From Anthostomella pinea (taxonomy: Eukaryota > Ascomycota > Sordariomycetes > Xylariales > Xylariaceae): a stretch of DNA of 64,000 nt. Location of the stretch: positions 682,001 to 746,000 of the forward strand of contig CAUWAG010000007.1 in assembly GCA_963556695.1 (NCBI GenBank), in the 5' to 3' direction. The translations under genes and the position numbers were made by a program. The notes under the pieces are model-generated. The model was not told the DNA's origin. It ran no database searches and saw nothing but the letters and a program-made list of their open reading frames with translations. Below are positions 1-11,856 of this stretch, in pieces; the first letter of the stretch is position 1, and each line of letters starts with the position of its first letter.

Positions 1-227
1 TTAATAAATAGTTGCACATGAAAAAGCTAATTCTTGCTTGAATTTACTATTTTCAAGTATAATATGTTCATATCAAATAAATGTTTAGAATTAAAGCTTT
101 AAAGGCGCTTTTTAAAAAACTCACTTTTTTAATTCTTATATAATAGTTATTATTACTATAGAGCTTATATTTATAAAAGATTTATAAAAACATAATTAAT
201 ATAAGCTATAAAATATAAAATATAACT
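1..227. other. AT-rich gene-free DNA
   Basis: Strongly AT-rich sequence with no open frame. It flanks the pogo-type element and resembles RIP-degraded repeat DNA. No recognisable coding remnant was seen. Confidence 0.6.
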
Positions 228-295
228 TAGCGTAGCTAACAAGCGAGTTAGCATTACAAGCGAGTTAGCACTCGTCATGAACTTTCCAACCAACA
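228..295 (+). repeat. left terminal inverted repeat of the pogo-type element
   Basis: It contains ACAAGCGAG twice and ends near TTCCAACCAACA. Its reverse complement matches 2022-2089 with scattered differences. Positions after the TA align as GCGTAGCTAACAAGCGAG here against ACGTGGATGACAAGCGAG at the other end. Confidence 0.8.
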
Positions 296-413
296 CAATT
301 GAAACCATTATATCTCTACCAACAATAATGGCACCGCGTTATAATGAATCACACTTACAGCTAGCTAGCTGTCCAAGCTAAACGATGTGACCCCTATATT
401 TCTATATTTCAGC

Positions 414-1981
414 TTGCAAAACTCTTTAATATCCCTTGTTCCACTCTGAGCAATAAAATCAAAGAAATGCCATCACGACACGATAGCATGCCCAAGACTT
501 TGAAACTTACGGTTTCCAAAAATATTGTCATTCTTTCCTTTATTTTTGACCTAAATGCGTGAGCATTTCTACCCTGATACAGTTATGTTAAAGATATGGC
601 GAATCAATTATTAGCAGCGCGTGGGACTGGATATATTACAAAGTACTAGATACAGAACTTTATTAAATGCACACCAGGCTTCTGGACGGGTTTTTATCAA
701 AGAATGGACTACCAGAGGGCCTTCAACAAAGATACAGACATATATCGCGCATGGTTTTGCGAAGTTGAGGCAGAAGTTGCGAAACATGGTATCCAAAACG
801 CGGAGATTTATAACTTTGATAAGACTAGGTTTATGATAGGCATTATTGGGTCCGGCATGGTCATTATAACCGCTAAAAACAGGACAGGCTTAAACAAGCT
901 CAGCAAAGCAATAAAAAATGGCCTACAGCAATATCTGTCATTAATGCTAATGGTTAAGTGGTCCCGTCATTCATTATTTTACAGGGGAAAACCTAACTCG
1001 TGTCATGGTATCGCGACACGATATTACTACGCGATTGGAAGGTGGCCGTGTCTGGCAACAAGTGAACTACGAATAAGATTGGTTTGAAACGGATTCGGCA
1101 TTTTAACAAGTATACCAGACCGCGTATGACCGCCGGTAAAGACCTCCTCATCCTAGATAGCCACAAAAGCTACCATTCCCAGGCCTTTGAGAATTATTCT
1201 TAGAATAATAGTATCACTATCCTTTATATGCCTGTCCACTCATCATACAGGTTCCAGCCTTTAGATGTCAGTTGTTTTAACCCGCTCAAACGAGCTTATG
1301 GTCGCTCAATTAAGGATTTCATCTGGCGTCATATAACACATGTTTCAAAAGAGGACTTTCTTGTAACATTTTATGAAATACATAATGCTGCTATGACACT
1401 GGAAAATATTCAAGCAGGTTTTAGTGCCAATAGACTTGTTCTTTTGGACCCAGAAAGTGTCATTTCAAAGCTGGATGATATTGCTGTCATATAAACACCG
1501 TCGCCAGACCCCAATCTGCCACCCACTGCTTGGACTTTAAAAACGCCTATCACCATTAACAAAGCGGTAAATTAATCAGTTTATATCCAAAATTGAGTCA
1601 GAAATCACTAGAAAAGCTAACCTACATCAATAATTGATACATTGAGCTTGTTTTCAAAGGCTACATATGGTTTTATGCATAAGGTCGCTTTGATTGATTT
1701 CTAGGTTTGCGAGCTAGAACAGGCCAATCACCTACTAAATAAATGCCAGAGAATAAAAAACAAACGTCTAGTAAAAGGAGGAATACTTTTTGTTAAAGAT
1801 GTAATAGGTCTTCACAAAGAATGGTACTGAGCTGGCAAGACAGGAAATAGGTGAAGGTAGCCGTCGTCCGAGGAGGGCGGCAGCGCGTGAGCGACGTTGT
1901 GGCATTTGCGGCAACACTGGCCATAATGCGCGAACTTGTACAATAGAGATAGAAACGTCTGAAGAAGAAGAATCCAATTGA
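414..1981 (+). pseudogene. pogo/Fot1-like transposase (HTH plus DDE), inactivated
   Basis: Family order is preserved despite stops and frame changes. An HTH_psq-like segment reads LAKLFNIPCSTLSNKIK from about 414. A CENP-B-type part around 545-620 reads VKDMANQLLAARG. The DDE core follows: IYNFDKTRFMIG near 811-846 (first Asp), LLILDSHKSYHS near 1144 (second Asp) and a C-terminal core of HSSYRFQPLDVSCF to about 1494. A coiled tail and a CCHC zinc knuckle (RCGICGNTGHNARTC, about 1893-1940) end at TGA 1979-1981. A stop is visible at 1201-1203 and others lie upstream. This is a DDE_1-family transposase remnant and no functional product is possible. Confidence 0.85.
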
Positions 1982-2021
1982 TTAGATTGGATTAAATGCG
2001 TTGTGGTCGAGTTATTTGACA

Positions 2022-2089
2022 TGTTGGTTGGAAGGTTGGTGAAAAGTTGCCGTTCGCTTGTAATTGCCGCTCGCTTGTCATCCACGTTA
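2022..2089 (-). repeat. right terminal inverted repeat of the pogo-type element
   Basis: Read on the minus strand it begins with TA and ACGTGGATGACAAGCGAG and runs to TTCCAACCAACA, mirroring 228-295. It is less AT-shifted than the left copy. Confidence 0.8.
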
Positions 2090-2526
2090 CCTTTAATTTA
2101 ATATTGTCATTTAAATTTATTAAGTCATTAAAGCTTATATATTCGTTAAATGATTCTAAATTTCGGTCCAAATATTACTTGAAATTATCGTAATATTAAA
2201 AAACCGTTGAACTATTTAAAAATAATTCTTATAGCCCGGTACCTATTAAATTACGTTATTACGTATAATAAAAGCTATTTAATTCGTATAACTATATATA
2301 ATATGTGAAAGAAATCTTCTTGAGAAATTTATATAATGATTTATTTTTATATAAGGCTTTTATAACTTGTTAAATAAAGGTATATATAAACGAAACTTTT
2401 GCTAATAACGTTAAGACTTTTAAAAAAAACCGAATAGAATTTAGTTAAAAGCTATTTAAACCCCCATTATTTATTTACTTAAGGTTATAGCAAAGCCTAA
2501 ATTAATTTTATAATATCGATATTATC
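2090..2526. other. AT-rich intergenic DNA
   Basis: About 440 bases of very AT-rich sequence rich in TATA and TTAA words, without a coding remnant. It looks like RIP-affected repeat DNA between the transposon and the acyltransferase fragment. Confidence 0.5.
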
Positions 2527-3063
2527 TCAATCTGCTAAGTTGGGAACACAAAGTCCAAACTGATCCATCGTTAAGTGCGGGTAACTCACGCCGATGACGG
2601 TAGCATCCGTGAAGAATGTGAAGTGGGCGAGCAGGAGAGGGCAATTCGGCTCCTCATCCTTGCGTTCGAGGGGCCAGTCCGTAGGCCGGCACAGAGCTTC
2701 GACCACGCTCACGGGAGGGAGTATTGAGACCGTCTTGTTCGGCGCAGAGGCTCGTAAGAAAGGAGCGGCATTGCTGAGGGAGCGAGTGTCCTTTCTAGAA
2801 GACTACTGGTAGAGCTCGTAACCTTCGTCGAACTTGGCGGGGAGGTGGTATTCTAGCCGTCTATCTTGCTTCCGGCGGACTAGACGCGCGCCGAGCTTTC
2901 GCTAATGATTGCGAATGAGACGGTCGAGCGCGGCATGGAGCACTTCTTCGTTTAGAAGGTCGTTTTAGACAAAGAATGTGCGTGTGCGGATGTTGGCGAT
3001 GGGTTCTAGTTGGTTGTCGAGGGGAATCTCGATGATGTCTATTGCGAAAGCTTCGGCGGTAGC
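2527..3063 (-). pseudogene. BAHD-like fungal acyltransferase fragment
   Basis: Minus-strand translation gives a recognisable N-terminal segment of the fungal transferase family (BAHD fold, as in trichothecene acetyltransferase relatives). In order it reads AFAIDIIEIPLDNQLEPIA, then RTRTFFV, RLIRNH, KLGARLVRRKQDRRLEYHLP, the proline-rich PPVSVVEALCRPTDWP, and FFTDATVIGVSYPHLTMDQF, where the catalytic HxxxD region falls (here HLTMD). At least three in-frame stops interrupt it and the C-terminal half, including the DFGWG region, is absent. It is a truncated remnant beside AT-rich DNA. Such enzymes commonly acylate secondary metabolites, but no substrate can be inferred. Confidence 0.65.
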
Positions 3064-3332
3064 CTAACGGATGTGCCTATGAACTTGAGCAAGGCGACGG
3101 TTGAGAGATGGTGGATTGTATGATATGTATGGCAAACCGCATGAGCACAATCAATTTGGCTGCCTAGTAGTAGAATGCTTCATTAAAGTATTTCATTCTT
3201 ATCTTTCCCCCCGTACGGTACCTGTCCTGCTGCTGCCTGTGTCGTAGACTCGTAGCTGAGGAGCTAAACCATTCATCTAAAACCAGAACGTAGTGACTGT
3301 CAAGTTGCTGGCGCTAGACATGGATGACATAT

Positions 3333-4596
3333 CTAATCTAACGTGTAAGATTGTTGGTTGAGATGGTCATCCAGCCACTTCACGTACGCCTTCTCCGACT
3401 CGCAAGGTGCTCGGATGTAGAGGAAGCGGTTCATGATCATGTGTCCGTGGAGCTCGCCCTCGAACTTCAGCGCTGTTGTGTCGGCGTAGTGTCGTCGCAG
3501 GACATCGCAGACCTCCTGTGCATCGTCGAAGAGCAGCTCCCTGTCCCCTTATGTGACTAGTATCCGCCTCACCAGTAGCTCGCTCCACTATTCCCTGGGC
3601 GCTGTCAGTGGGCTGTTCCAGGGGTCAGGAGCGGCGCCACCCAGGAAGTTCTTGGCCCAGTATGCAAGCGAGGCAGCGCTCAAGACGTCCTTCTGTCCGT
3701 TTGCGTTGAGAGACCCTGCCGTTGATTGCAGCCGCACCCACGGCGAGACCAGAACCGCGCCCGACAGAGGGCTGTCCAATTTTAGCTGCGGAACCAGCGG
3801 ATTTGGGTGGGTCAGGTGCAGGAGCAGGCCGAGCAGGAGATGGGCGCCTGCTGAATCTCCAACCAAGGTGATGGACCCCGGCGACATCTGTTGCGTCACG
3901 AGGAGGTGCCTCATTAGATGGACGGCTTGCTGGAGCTGGCGAGGGTAATGGTTGGCCGTCTCTGATGCCAGGCCTGACGGTCCTCAGTCAACGTTATCTG
4001 GCACTTGTTCCAGGTCGCGTAAACTCACCATACTGCAGGACATAGACTGCGACGTCTGGAGTCGTGCATGTGCCGTAGCCAGTTGCAAAAGAGGCATGCT
4101 CGCTGAGCGCAGGTGCCATGTAGCCGCCGCCATGGAAGAAGACAACAGCCTTCTTGGCGTTGGGCGGCCCAATTCGAAGTGCAATGGTGGCATCTGGAAG
4201 GCTTACGGTCTCGAAGGGGAGTGCATGCTTCTTGGCGAATCTCAAGCATACCTTGGATGTCAACGGCAGCAGGTTCTGTATAGCAACCGCTGACAGCCCA
4301 GATTGGTAGTCGCGTATGCCCGCGTAGGCCACATGTTCGTGAAGGGAGAGACCATTCTTCTTCCCCGTGATCAGCGCTCTGGCGGCTTTGATGGCGAGGC
4401 CAAAGGCTGGCAGTCTGGTCAGCGAGTGCGAGGGCAAGACGATGGACAATGGACGGTGGACAACATACTGATGCCGGTAGCTCTTCCGATGGTTGACAGC
4501 CACCCCAAAGAACCCAGGGACTCCGCATGTTCCATGATTATTGCAAGTGCATGTTGGTTGCCCGAATCGCATTGCTCTTGCTTTCGGGGCGAGCAA
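3333..4596 (-). pseudogene. alpha/beta hydrolase (fold-3, steryl acetyl hydrolase-like), broken
   Basis: Two exons are joined by an intron at 3974-4028 (GTGAGT donor, CAG acceptor) that keeps frame. Exon 1 carries the oxyanion motif HGGGY after KKAVVFF. Exon 2 carries the nucleophile elbow GDSAGAHL, then SGAVLVSPWV. The late part reads GDRELLFDD (probable acid) and GELHGHM (probable His). Two in-frame stops interrupt exon 2: TAG at 3586-3588, where relatives usually have Trp, and TAA at 3549-3551. Coding similarity continues past both to a TAG at about 3333. The 5' start is uncertain and an upstream exon may exist. It resembles fungal arylacetamide-deacetylase-like esterases. Confidence 0.7.
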
Positions 4597-5053
4597 TTTC
4601 TACGTACCGGTACCGTCTTTTCCGGGCGAATCTTGAATGTTCCTCACGGACCACCTGTTGCATGGCTGCCCTGAGTCCTGACTGGCTGCCAAGTCGCATA
4701 CCTATTCGGCTGCGAGGCGCAAGGCCCATCTACATATGAATCAGAGAGATGAGCTGCAAGTAAACAGGCCGCGGAACGTGCGTGAAATATGAATGTAGGT
4801 ACATGTATGTCATCGTATGCCCACTGCGCGCCTACCATGGCGACTTCCTAAGGCCTGCACGTGGTGACGATAACACCATCAAGACCATACTTGCTGCGGT
4901 AATACTGGTACCGAGCATTTCAACTAACTTATCAGTGACCTATTAGTATCCTTAAAACTCAAGGTAGCCAACGCCTTGTAGACGGCATGTGAGACCTTGG
5001 CCCCTGTTAGGAGCTCTGATCTCTTAATATTCATGCGGCATATTGCTCCGTCA
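4597..5053. other. intergenic, nothing recognised
   Basis: About 450 bases between two minus-strand pseudogenes. Only short overlapping frames without family features are present. Confidence 0.4.
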
Positions 5054-7521
5054 TCAACCAATGCGTGAGAAGACCCCGAGAAGGGAGTTCTTCACTTCTA
5101 ATAACATACCTATATAGACACGAGATTCGGCTCTGCTCCTTTCTGCATGACCCACCTGTACGTAGTCTTGTGCATCATGAAAGCTGTCGTCCGACTCCTC
5201 GTCACTGCAAGTCTCGCGGGCGAAACCTTCATCAAATTTCAATTTGCGCGACAGGCTCTTGAAGAAGCCAGCGTCCAGAAGACCCTCCGGGTCTTGTCCC
5301 GGTACAGGTGCCTCGTTGAAGATGCTCAACAGCTCGTCGAACGCCAGAACGAGCTTGTCTGTCACGTCTGGTCGCTGCCGGAGATTATCTTTAAAGTCTC
5401 CCAACGTATATCGCTTGTCTTTTCGCGACCGAAAATGCTCAGTATTTGCCAGATCCGCATTGTGTCGCAATCGGCATAGAGTGCCGATACTTTTAGCAAA
5501 TTCGGCACCCTGAGACGAGGACACACGGAATATTCGTGCCAACGTTCGAGGAGAAGGCTTAGTACCCCGTGGCTGTTATGGGTGATTGCTGTAGTCAATG
5601 GCGTATCTCCACTAATCGACGTGGCATTCACTTTGGCGCCATGTTCGAGTAGCAGCATCGTCAAGCTTGCGTTGTTATTCTTTGCCGCGTGAATCAGAGC
5701 CGTTTTGCCATCCACCGAACTCTGGTCTACGTGCGCACCAAAGTCCAGCAGCTTCTTGACCAGCAAGGGGTCCTTGGCATTTCTTGCAGCAACGTTCAGC
5801 GGGCTGCCTCTCTTGACACCATCAGGAGCCACCGGGTCAGGATCCGCGCCAGCATCCAAGAGAAACTGCACGCAAGCAGTATGACCCTGGGCCGACGCAT
5901 TTGATAATGCACCTGCAAGTTGTACGTCTGTGATGTTTGGGTCCGCACCGTGCTCAATAGAGTGACGACGGAACGGGCGTCCCCACGGGCAGCGGCCCAG
6001 GCCAAAGCTGTACGCCCCATAGCATCCTGCTGATTGACGTCTTGAGGGCTAAGGAGAAGGCTCTTCTCGAGATTCTGCATCGATAAACCAAGTACAATTC
6101 GATGGGCTTGCGTGAAATTTGAGTCGTCGATGAAATCGCGTAGGTACTCGCTGCCTTTGGTAATGGCTCTAAGAGCATCGACTGCAGTATCGGCAAGACC
6201 ACCTTCGAGTAAGAAGTGACAGGCTTTCATACGAGGACTGTTGTCGTTTGCAGCAATTGGCCTGTAATTCGGGTCCGCGCCTGCTTTGACAAGGAACTGA
6301 CAGGTGGCATACTGTTTACTGTACAATGCCCACCGGAGAAGAGAGTATCCAGGTACTAATATCCCGGGAGGAGGCGAGACCATTTCGAAATAAATATTTC
6401 AGACCCTCGATGTTCCCGTCTATAGTGAAATCGACACATTGCGCTGAATCCGGTACTCGGCATAGTGTGTCCAAATGTAGGGTGGGACCAATAGCTGGCT
6501 GGTATTGCAGCTGCAATCGGACGACTTTTGACCAGTAGGTGGCTGGAAACCAGTATTCCATACTGATTTGGCGAAATCTAGAACCGCGACACTCATCTTG
6601 ATCGCACTTTGAGCTGATTATGGACAGTCCGGCATATCCGATGAATAGGCGACCGATCAGGCCGTTGAGGATGCTTGGGGTCGACGATTTTTGAGAACAA
6701 TGGCACGAGCATCGACAGCTGGACGCGCAACCAGCCAGGTATGGAGTCACGCGGACACCGAAGTCGTCCTCCTTGTCAGATGATGCTAGTATATGGCGAC
6801 CTGTAGGTTGAAAACGGGGAGCCTGGGTTGCAGGCTCGCTGTAGGTCGACTGGCCTTGAATAAGCTGGCTTGCCTGCAGCTGTTCAGACTGCTTTTGAAG
6901 TATATCCTCAACCCTGGCAATGCGATCGTCAACACCGGCGAGAGTGGTCAGAAACTTGTCACTAATCACGAGTTGCTCTTGGGAGGACTTGGCCGTGACG
7001 GACGAGATGGTCTGAATATCCAAACGAATTCTCATCATGTCCTGCCTGGCTCTTGATCAGCGCAATTCCGCTACTGTTCATCAGGGCCCGAGTCCATACG
7101 AGTTGGATGCACCAAGCATGATATTCAAGCTGCATTTGATAGTTCGAAGATCCCCTTGCAATATCTGCAACGCGCCCTGCTCTTTTCGCCATGCGCTGGC
7201 GCCCGCGAGAGGGTACCTCGAACTCGCATTGATGGCGGTCAGCCGCCGGACGATGGCCTCTATCTCACTCAGCTTTGCCCTTGCTTGTAGCAAGAGATGC
7301 GGGATTGTGGAGGCATTGGATTCCGCTAGGCAAGATCGGTTCCTTATGATCAAGGACATCTGCGAGAGGACGAGTTCGAGATCAGCAACCTCATTATTCA
7401 CAGCATGGAGCCTGCCCGGCAGGCTCTTGCAGATGGACCGCAACTCGGCAATGACCGTACAGACTTGACCGGCCAATGTTGCGACAGCGATAATGCTGGC
7501 GGACACGGAAAGCGGATCCAT
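5054..7521 (-). pseudogene. ankyrin protein with fungal NLR-type N-terminal domain, three frameshifts
   Basis: The start is placed at MDPLSVSASIIAVATLAGQ (7521), the typical beginning of the helical N-terminal domain of fungal STAND/NLR-like proteins. An intron at 7046-7099 (GTATGG...CCAG) joins exon 1 to a QDMMRIRLD exon. Ankyrin-type repeats follow, with GYSLLRWALYSKQYATCQFL, MGRTALAWAAARGD, SPLNVAARN, GKTALIHAAKNNNA and GDTPLTTAITHN. Frame is lost near 6370, near 5935 and near 5450. Each break is bridged by one or a few missing bases, and similarity resumes at once in another frame. A late intron ending near 5098 may give an earlier stop. Without the breaks it would be a roughly 750-residue cytoplasmic protein. 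Confidence 0.7.
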
Positions 7522-8138
7522 CGCGAGCAAGGGCGCTCTCTCGACCCTCGGCGATCGCGAGTACTTGGTGTCGCTGCCTCTAGGTTGTAGTTGGGTTGGT
7601 ATAGATGACAAACAGCTGTGCTGGAGTCGCGGCTGAGATATCGATCGACCTCTCTGCCCGTCTCCTGTGACTGGCTACACGATTTGTGCTGCAAGGTCGC
7701 CGAGTCACTGCAAGCCCTGTCACAGTGTCACCCTCGGCTATTCGCCACCAACAAATCATCCTGGTTAGAAGTCCAATCAGTGTACACCTTTCAACTTTCT
7801 GCAGGTCAGGCAGGTCAGTATTCCCATTCCTTTACCTGTTCCCAAGCTGTCGAGCGTTGCGTATTGAACAGCGCGTAGATGGTTCATATGGTGATGATTG
7901 TGTTGTTCTGAAGTCTCTGTTTGGTATTAAGTGGTCCCAAAACGCCCCACTAGCCCTTGTTCAGTGCACTGCCACCTCCCTGACGCCACGGTGGCTTGCG
8001 TGCCATTCAACAATACGACAACTTCGAATGCATGCTAAGCACTTCCAATGCTAGGCGCTGTCGGCTGCATCTAACCACCAGACTATTGCTCATTCCTCTA
8101 CAAATATCCTGTCGCCTACCACCCACGCACGTTCTACC
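7522..8138. promoter_or_regulatory. shared upstream region of two divergent (now broken) genes
   Basis: About 620 bases separate the divergent starts of the ankyrin pseudogene and the SPX-GDPD pseudogene. CT-rich patches lie near 8090-8130, just before the plus-strand ATG. No defined operator was recognised. Confidence 0.4.
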
Positions 8139-11100
8139 ATGAGGTTCGGTGCCGACTTCTACCGGTACCAGATCCCAGACTGGCATCGGTACTACATAAG
8201 CTACAATGAGCTGAAAGCTCTCATCAAGCTCAATGCTGGGCGGGACGACTACCATGTCAACCTCAAAGGTCCGTCCTGGCCCCCTTCTCCCCCTCGGACG
8301 GCTTTGTTTATGACTGGAAGCAGAGATTGAAAGCAGCATAGAGAAGCAGGTCAACAAGCTAGAGTCTTTCCAGCAGCGAAAACTGGACTGGTTCGGGAGG
8401 CAAGAGTCCGATGTTTGCGCTCGAGTCGCCCCGACACAGCGGCCTTTGACACCTGCGGACATCGCAGACATAGACTATCAGACCCTGCAACTGCTCCTTC
8501 ACGATTATGACGAGTTGCGACAGCATCACGGCCAGTTACTATGGTTCGGCAGGGTCAATGAAGAGGCAGCGCGCAGATTGACCCTCAAGCTAAAGAAACT
8601 CGAGCTTTCGAGTGATCCTTCTTACCGCCAGGTCTACCAGAAGGCGACGAGCCTTCTTTCACGAGTTGTGCCGGATGATTCATGTGCCGCAACTCACAGG
8701 AGGTTGAGCACCCTGGTCACTGCAATCAATATATCTCTCGAAAGCCATGAACCTCGCCAGATACTTCCCCGCCTCGATGCCGATACATTGCGTTCTATAC
8801 ATCCTGGAGTTTCTCTCGAAGACTGGAAACTAGCATTGCACGATGACGAGCCAAGTTCCATTGCAGAGGCGTTCCAACCCGCCATTGAGTTACAAGCGCA
8901 CTCGAACAGCTACTCTCTAGATGGTATTGCTCATCAATTACTGCGCGACTCCGTATCACATCAGGCAAATAGGATCACCCGCTGGCTGCTGACTGACTTG
9001 TTCCCCCGATGCGATCTTGGGGTAGACTTCGACTGCCTTGTCCTCTTCCTGAGAGTCTTTGAAGGGGAGGGATCGGTGGCAACTCAGCAAGAAGGCAGTC
9101 AAGGAGAGTATCTTGACTCATCTAATACCTCCGACTGATGCTTCGACATATCCAATCGCCAGATATACTGCTAACGGCTGATGCTCTGGGTCGCAATCTA
9201 TTGCACTATTGCGCCAAATATGGCTTCTTGGAGTTCTCTCAGATCATCCTGCACCGATTACCGCTTGGCCTGGAAGTCAGGACAATCTTCAAGACAGACC
9301 AAGATGAAATGACATCGTTCCACTACGCGATTGCCAATGGCCATTTTCCGATCGTATCTGCCCTTGGAGATGGAATCTCCGAATGAAGCCCAGTAGATGC
9401 ACTGGGCCCTGAAGAGAGGGCCGTCTTAGGAGACCTCCTTCAAGTCTCCATAAGGCGTCAGCAGACCGAGTCTGTACGCTTGCTCTTAGCCATTGGCGCT
9501 AGTCCCCTTCATCGATCAATCTATGGCGAGACTGCGCTCCATGTAGCGGCCTCTTTCGAGCGAGCTGATTACGTGAAACTTCTCCTTCAGGGGGTACCCT
9601 CCGGGCAGCAACGCCAAGGCCTGGACACTCCTGACTCCATCCGTGGTTGGACGCCAACGTTCGTTGCCGCCCACGAAGGGAATACTGAGATGGTCTCCCT
9701 TCTGCTAGAAGCTGGCGCGAGTCAGGATGCTGTTGATTCATTTGGTTGGACTGCTAAGGAGATTGCAACCTTTCGTGGCCACATTGCTACAGCCGGTCTC
9801 TTCGAGACCTCCAGTCCCAGTATTCGCCTACAAGACTCCGACGTGAGGAAACTAATGCCCGTCGACTACACCATCGCCCGCCTTGACACTGGTCAGAAAG
9901 CGATATTAGCTACTCTGGGTAGCACTCGGGTAGACAGCAGAGCAGTCGCTGTTAACTTACCATTTTGCCGGTCTGACATTACTTCAGGCTTTTCGACTGG
10001 AAGCTGGCTCACCTTAGAAATCCACGCACCGGGTTCGACAAAAGAGGCACATCGAGTTCATCTACCCATCTTAGCCGATGAAAGCGACGAGCAGCTCATG
10101 TTCCCCATTCCGGAGAATGACGACGCGCACCTTGTGTTCAGAATCTTTCGCAGGGATACAGAAAGCTGTCAAGAAGAAGTCTTGTTAGGAAGTGGCATTG
10201 CTGTCCTTGAGAGTGGTATCTCACATCTAGGACTAAATCGCCAAAGCTTGGTCAGGGAGCACGTGGTCGTCGTTCTGGACAGAAGATCAATGCAGCCAAT
10301 GGGGACAATCCTGTTCTCCTATGTCATCGCAAAGCCGTTCCCTGGTCTCTCTACATCCAAAGACAAAGGAGGCCCAAAGACACCAGCCCCCATTCTTGTA
10401 GGCCATAGAGGTAAGTAGTGTAGCCCTCACGAGTGTTCCTTTCAACCTTGTCGGGAACTGATCTCGAGAAAAGGCCTAGGGCAAAACACAGCGAGCCAGG
10501 ACTATCTCCAGATTGGAGAGAACACAATTCAGGTAAGTATTTTCATGCGGAGCATCCGGTCGGGATTGACACTGACATCAAACAGTCGTTCCTCTCCGCT
10601 TGGAGCGTCCTTCGTTGAGGTGAGTCATCTCTTGGCAGCGAATGAACCAATGGGGATGGTCACCAGATCCCAGTATTTGTTTCAGGGGCAACAAGGTCGT
10701 GTAGCACTGCGTGGCTACTTGTTCCGCTGCGATTTCTTCTGCTAATTGCCTACTTCCCTATGCAAAACTCATAATTCGTTCAACTGACCTTGTAGTTTGG
10801 TAAATATATATATTAATACCCGTCTTATCTCTTCTAAACTAATGTTTCCAGATGTACAAATCACCAGAGACTTAGAGGCCGTCATCTACCACGACTTTTG
10901 CTTAAGCGAGTACGGCACTGATCTCCCTATCCATGACATGACTCTGGATCAGTATCTTGTTGCGGGTAGTAGGCAGTCACCACGAGGACCAGCTGTGTCG
11001 ATACTTGAAGGTCCGAATGGTGAAGTCAAAAATGATCACTCACGACGCCGTGCTCGATCACTTGACCTTCGAGATGATGTCAGCTTGGCCCAACTTCACG

Positions 11101-11856
11101 ACCGCATGAAGCACACCGTGGATTTCAGAAGCAAGGGTTTCAAACCCAATGCACGTGGGGAATGCATACAGGATTCTTTTACCACACTGGAAGAGATACT
11201 CATCAAGTTGCCGGGGCATATAGGTTTCAATATCGAGATAAGTAAGCGCTGAGACCTGCTCGTTCTCTCCTCCCAGAAGCCTAACCAAGCCAGAGTACCC
11301 ACGCCTACACGAAGCAGCCGATGCCGGTCTTCCTCCGATCGCCATCGAGCTAAACACCTTCATCGACACGGCCCTGACGAAGATCCAGCGGTTCGGCGGC
11401 ACCCGTCCCATAATACTCTCCTCCTTCACCCCAGAAGTGTGCATGCTCCTCGCCCTAAAGCAGCAAGCCTACCCCGTCATGTTCATCACGAACGCCGGGA
11501 AGCTACCAATGACCGACTTGAACAAGATGGCCGCTAGTGTACAGGTGGCAGTCCGCTTCGCCAGACGCTGGAAGCTCGCGGGGCTGGTGTTTGCCTGCGA
11601 GCCGATGCTGCTGTGTCCCAGGCTCGTTCAAGTCGTCCAGGCGGCTGGGCTGAAGTGTGGATCGTACGGGTTGCCGAACAATGAGCCCAAGAATGCTAAG
11701 GTATGTTATGTACTCACCTGTGGATTATTGAACGTTCTGGGCTTGCGATTGACACGAGATGTTGGAATTTAGTTGCAGGCGAAGGCCGGAGTAGACCTCC
11801 TCTTCGCTGACAGGGTCGGTCTGATTGCGAAAGCGCTGGAAGATGTGAAGAAATGA
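8139..11856 (+). pseudogene. PHO81/NUC-2-like SPX-ankyrin-GDPD protein, decaying
   Basis: Domain order matches the fungal phosphate-signalling CDK inhibitor PHO81/NUC-2. An SPX domain begins MRFGADFYRYQIPDWHRYYI with the YNELK basic patch and continues across an intron (8269-8323). Ankyrin repeats include LGRNLLHYCAKYGF, GETALHVAASFE and WTPTFVAAHEGN. A middle beta-rich region follows, then the glycerophosphodiester phosphodiesterase-like domain (VGHRGLGQNTASQDY, DLEAVIYHDF, GFNIEI). Further introns lie at about 10411-10473, 11242-11294 and 11701-11775. Breaks are a frame change between 9098 and 9140, an in-frame TGA at 9384-9386, and a short deletion near 10600. A 4-nt TTTG piece may be a microexon near 10795. 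NUC-2 is normally a single essential-type regulator, so this may be a dispensable paralogue. Confidence 0.65.

Larger units (their letters stand above)
228..2089 (+). mobile_element. pogo/Fot1-type DNA transposon, full length but dead
   Basis: Both ends can be read. The left end starts at a TA (228-229) and the right end closes at a TA (2088-2089), the target duplication expected of the Tc1/mariner/pogo superfamily. The terminal inverted repeats are about 68 bp and share ACAAGCGAG and TTCCAACCAACA blocks. Between them lies one transposase remnant running from an N-terminal helix-turn-helix to a C-terminal zinc knuckle. The element is about 1.86 kb, a normal size for fungal Fot/pogo elements. 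The body is AT-rich with many stops, so it cannot be autonomous. The inference of RIP rests on the AT skew and the intact architecture. Confidence 0.85.

Noticed and set aside
9098..9162. A noncanonical GTCAAG intron rescuing the SPX-GDPD frame
   Set aside because: The donor is poor, and the gene has other clear breaks, so a frameshift is the simpler reading. It was not fully excluded.
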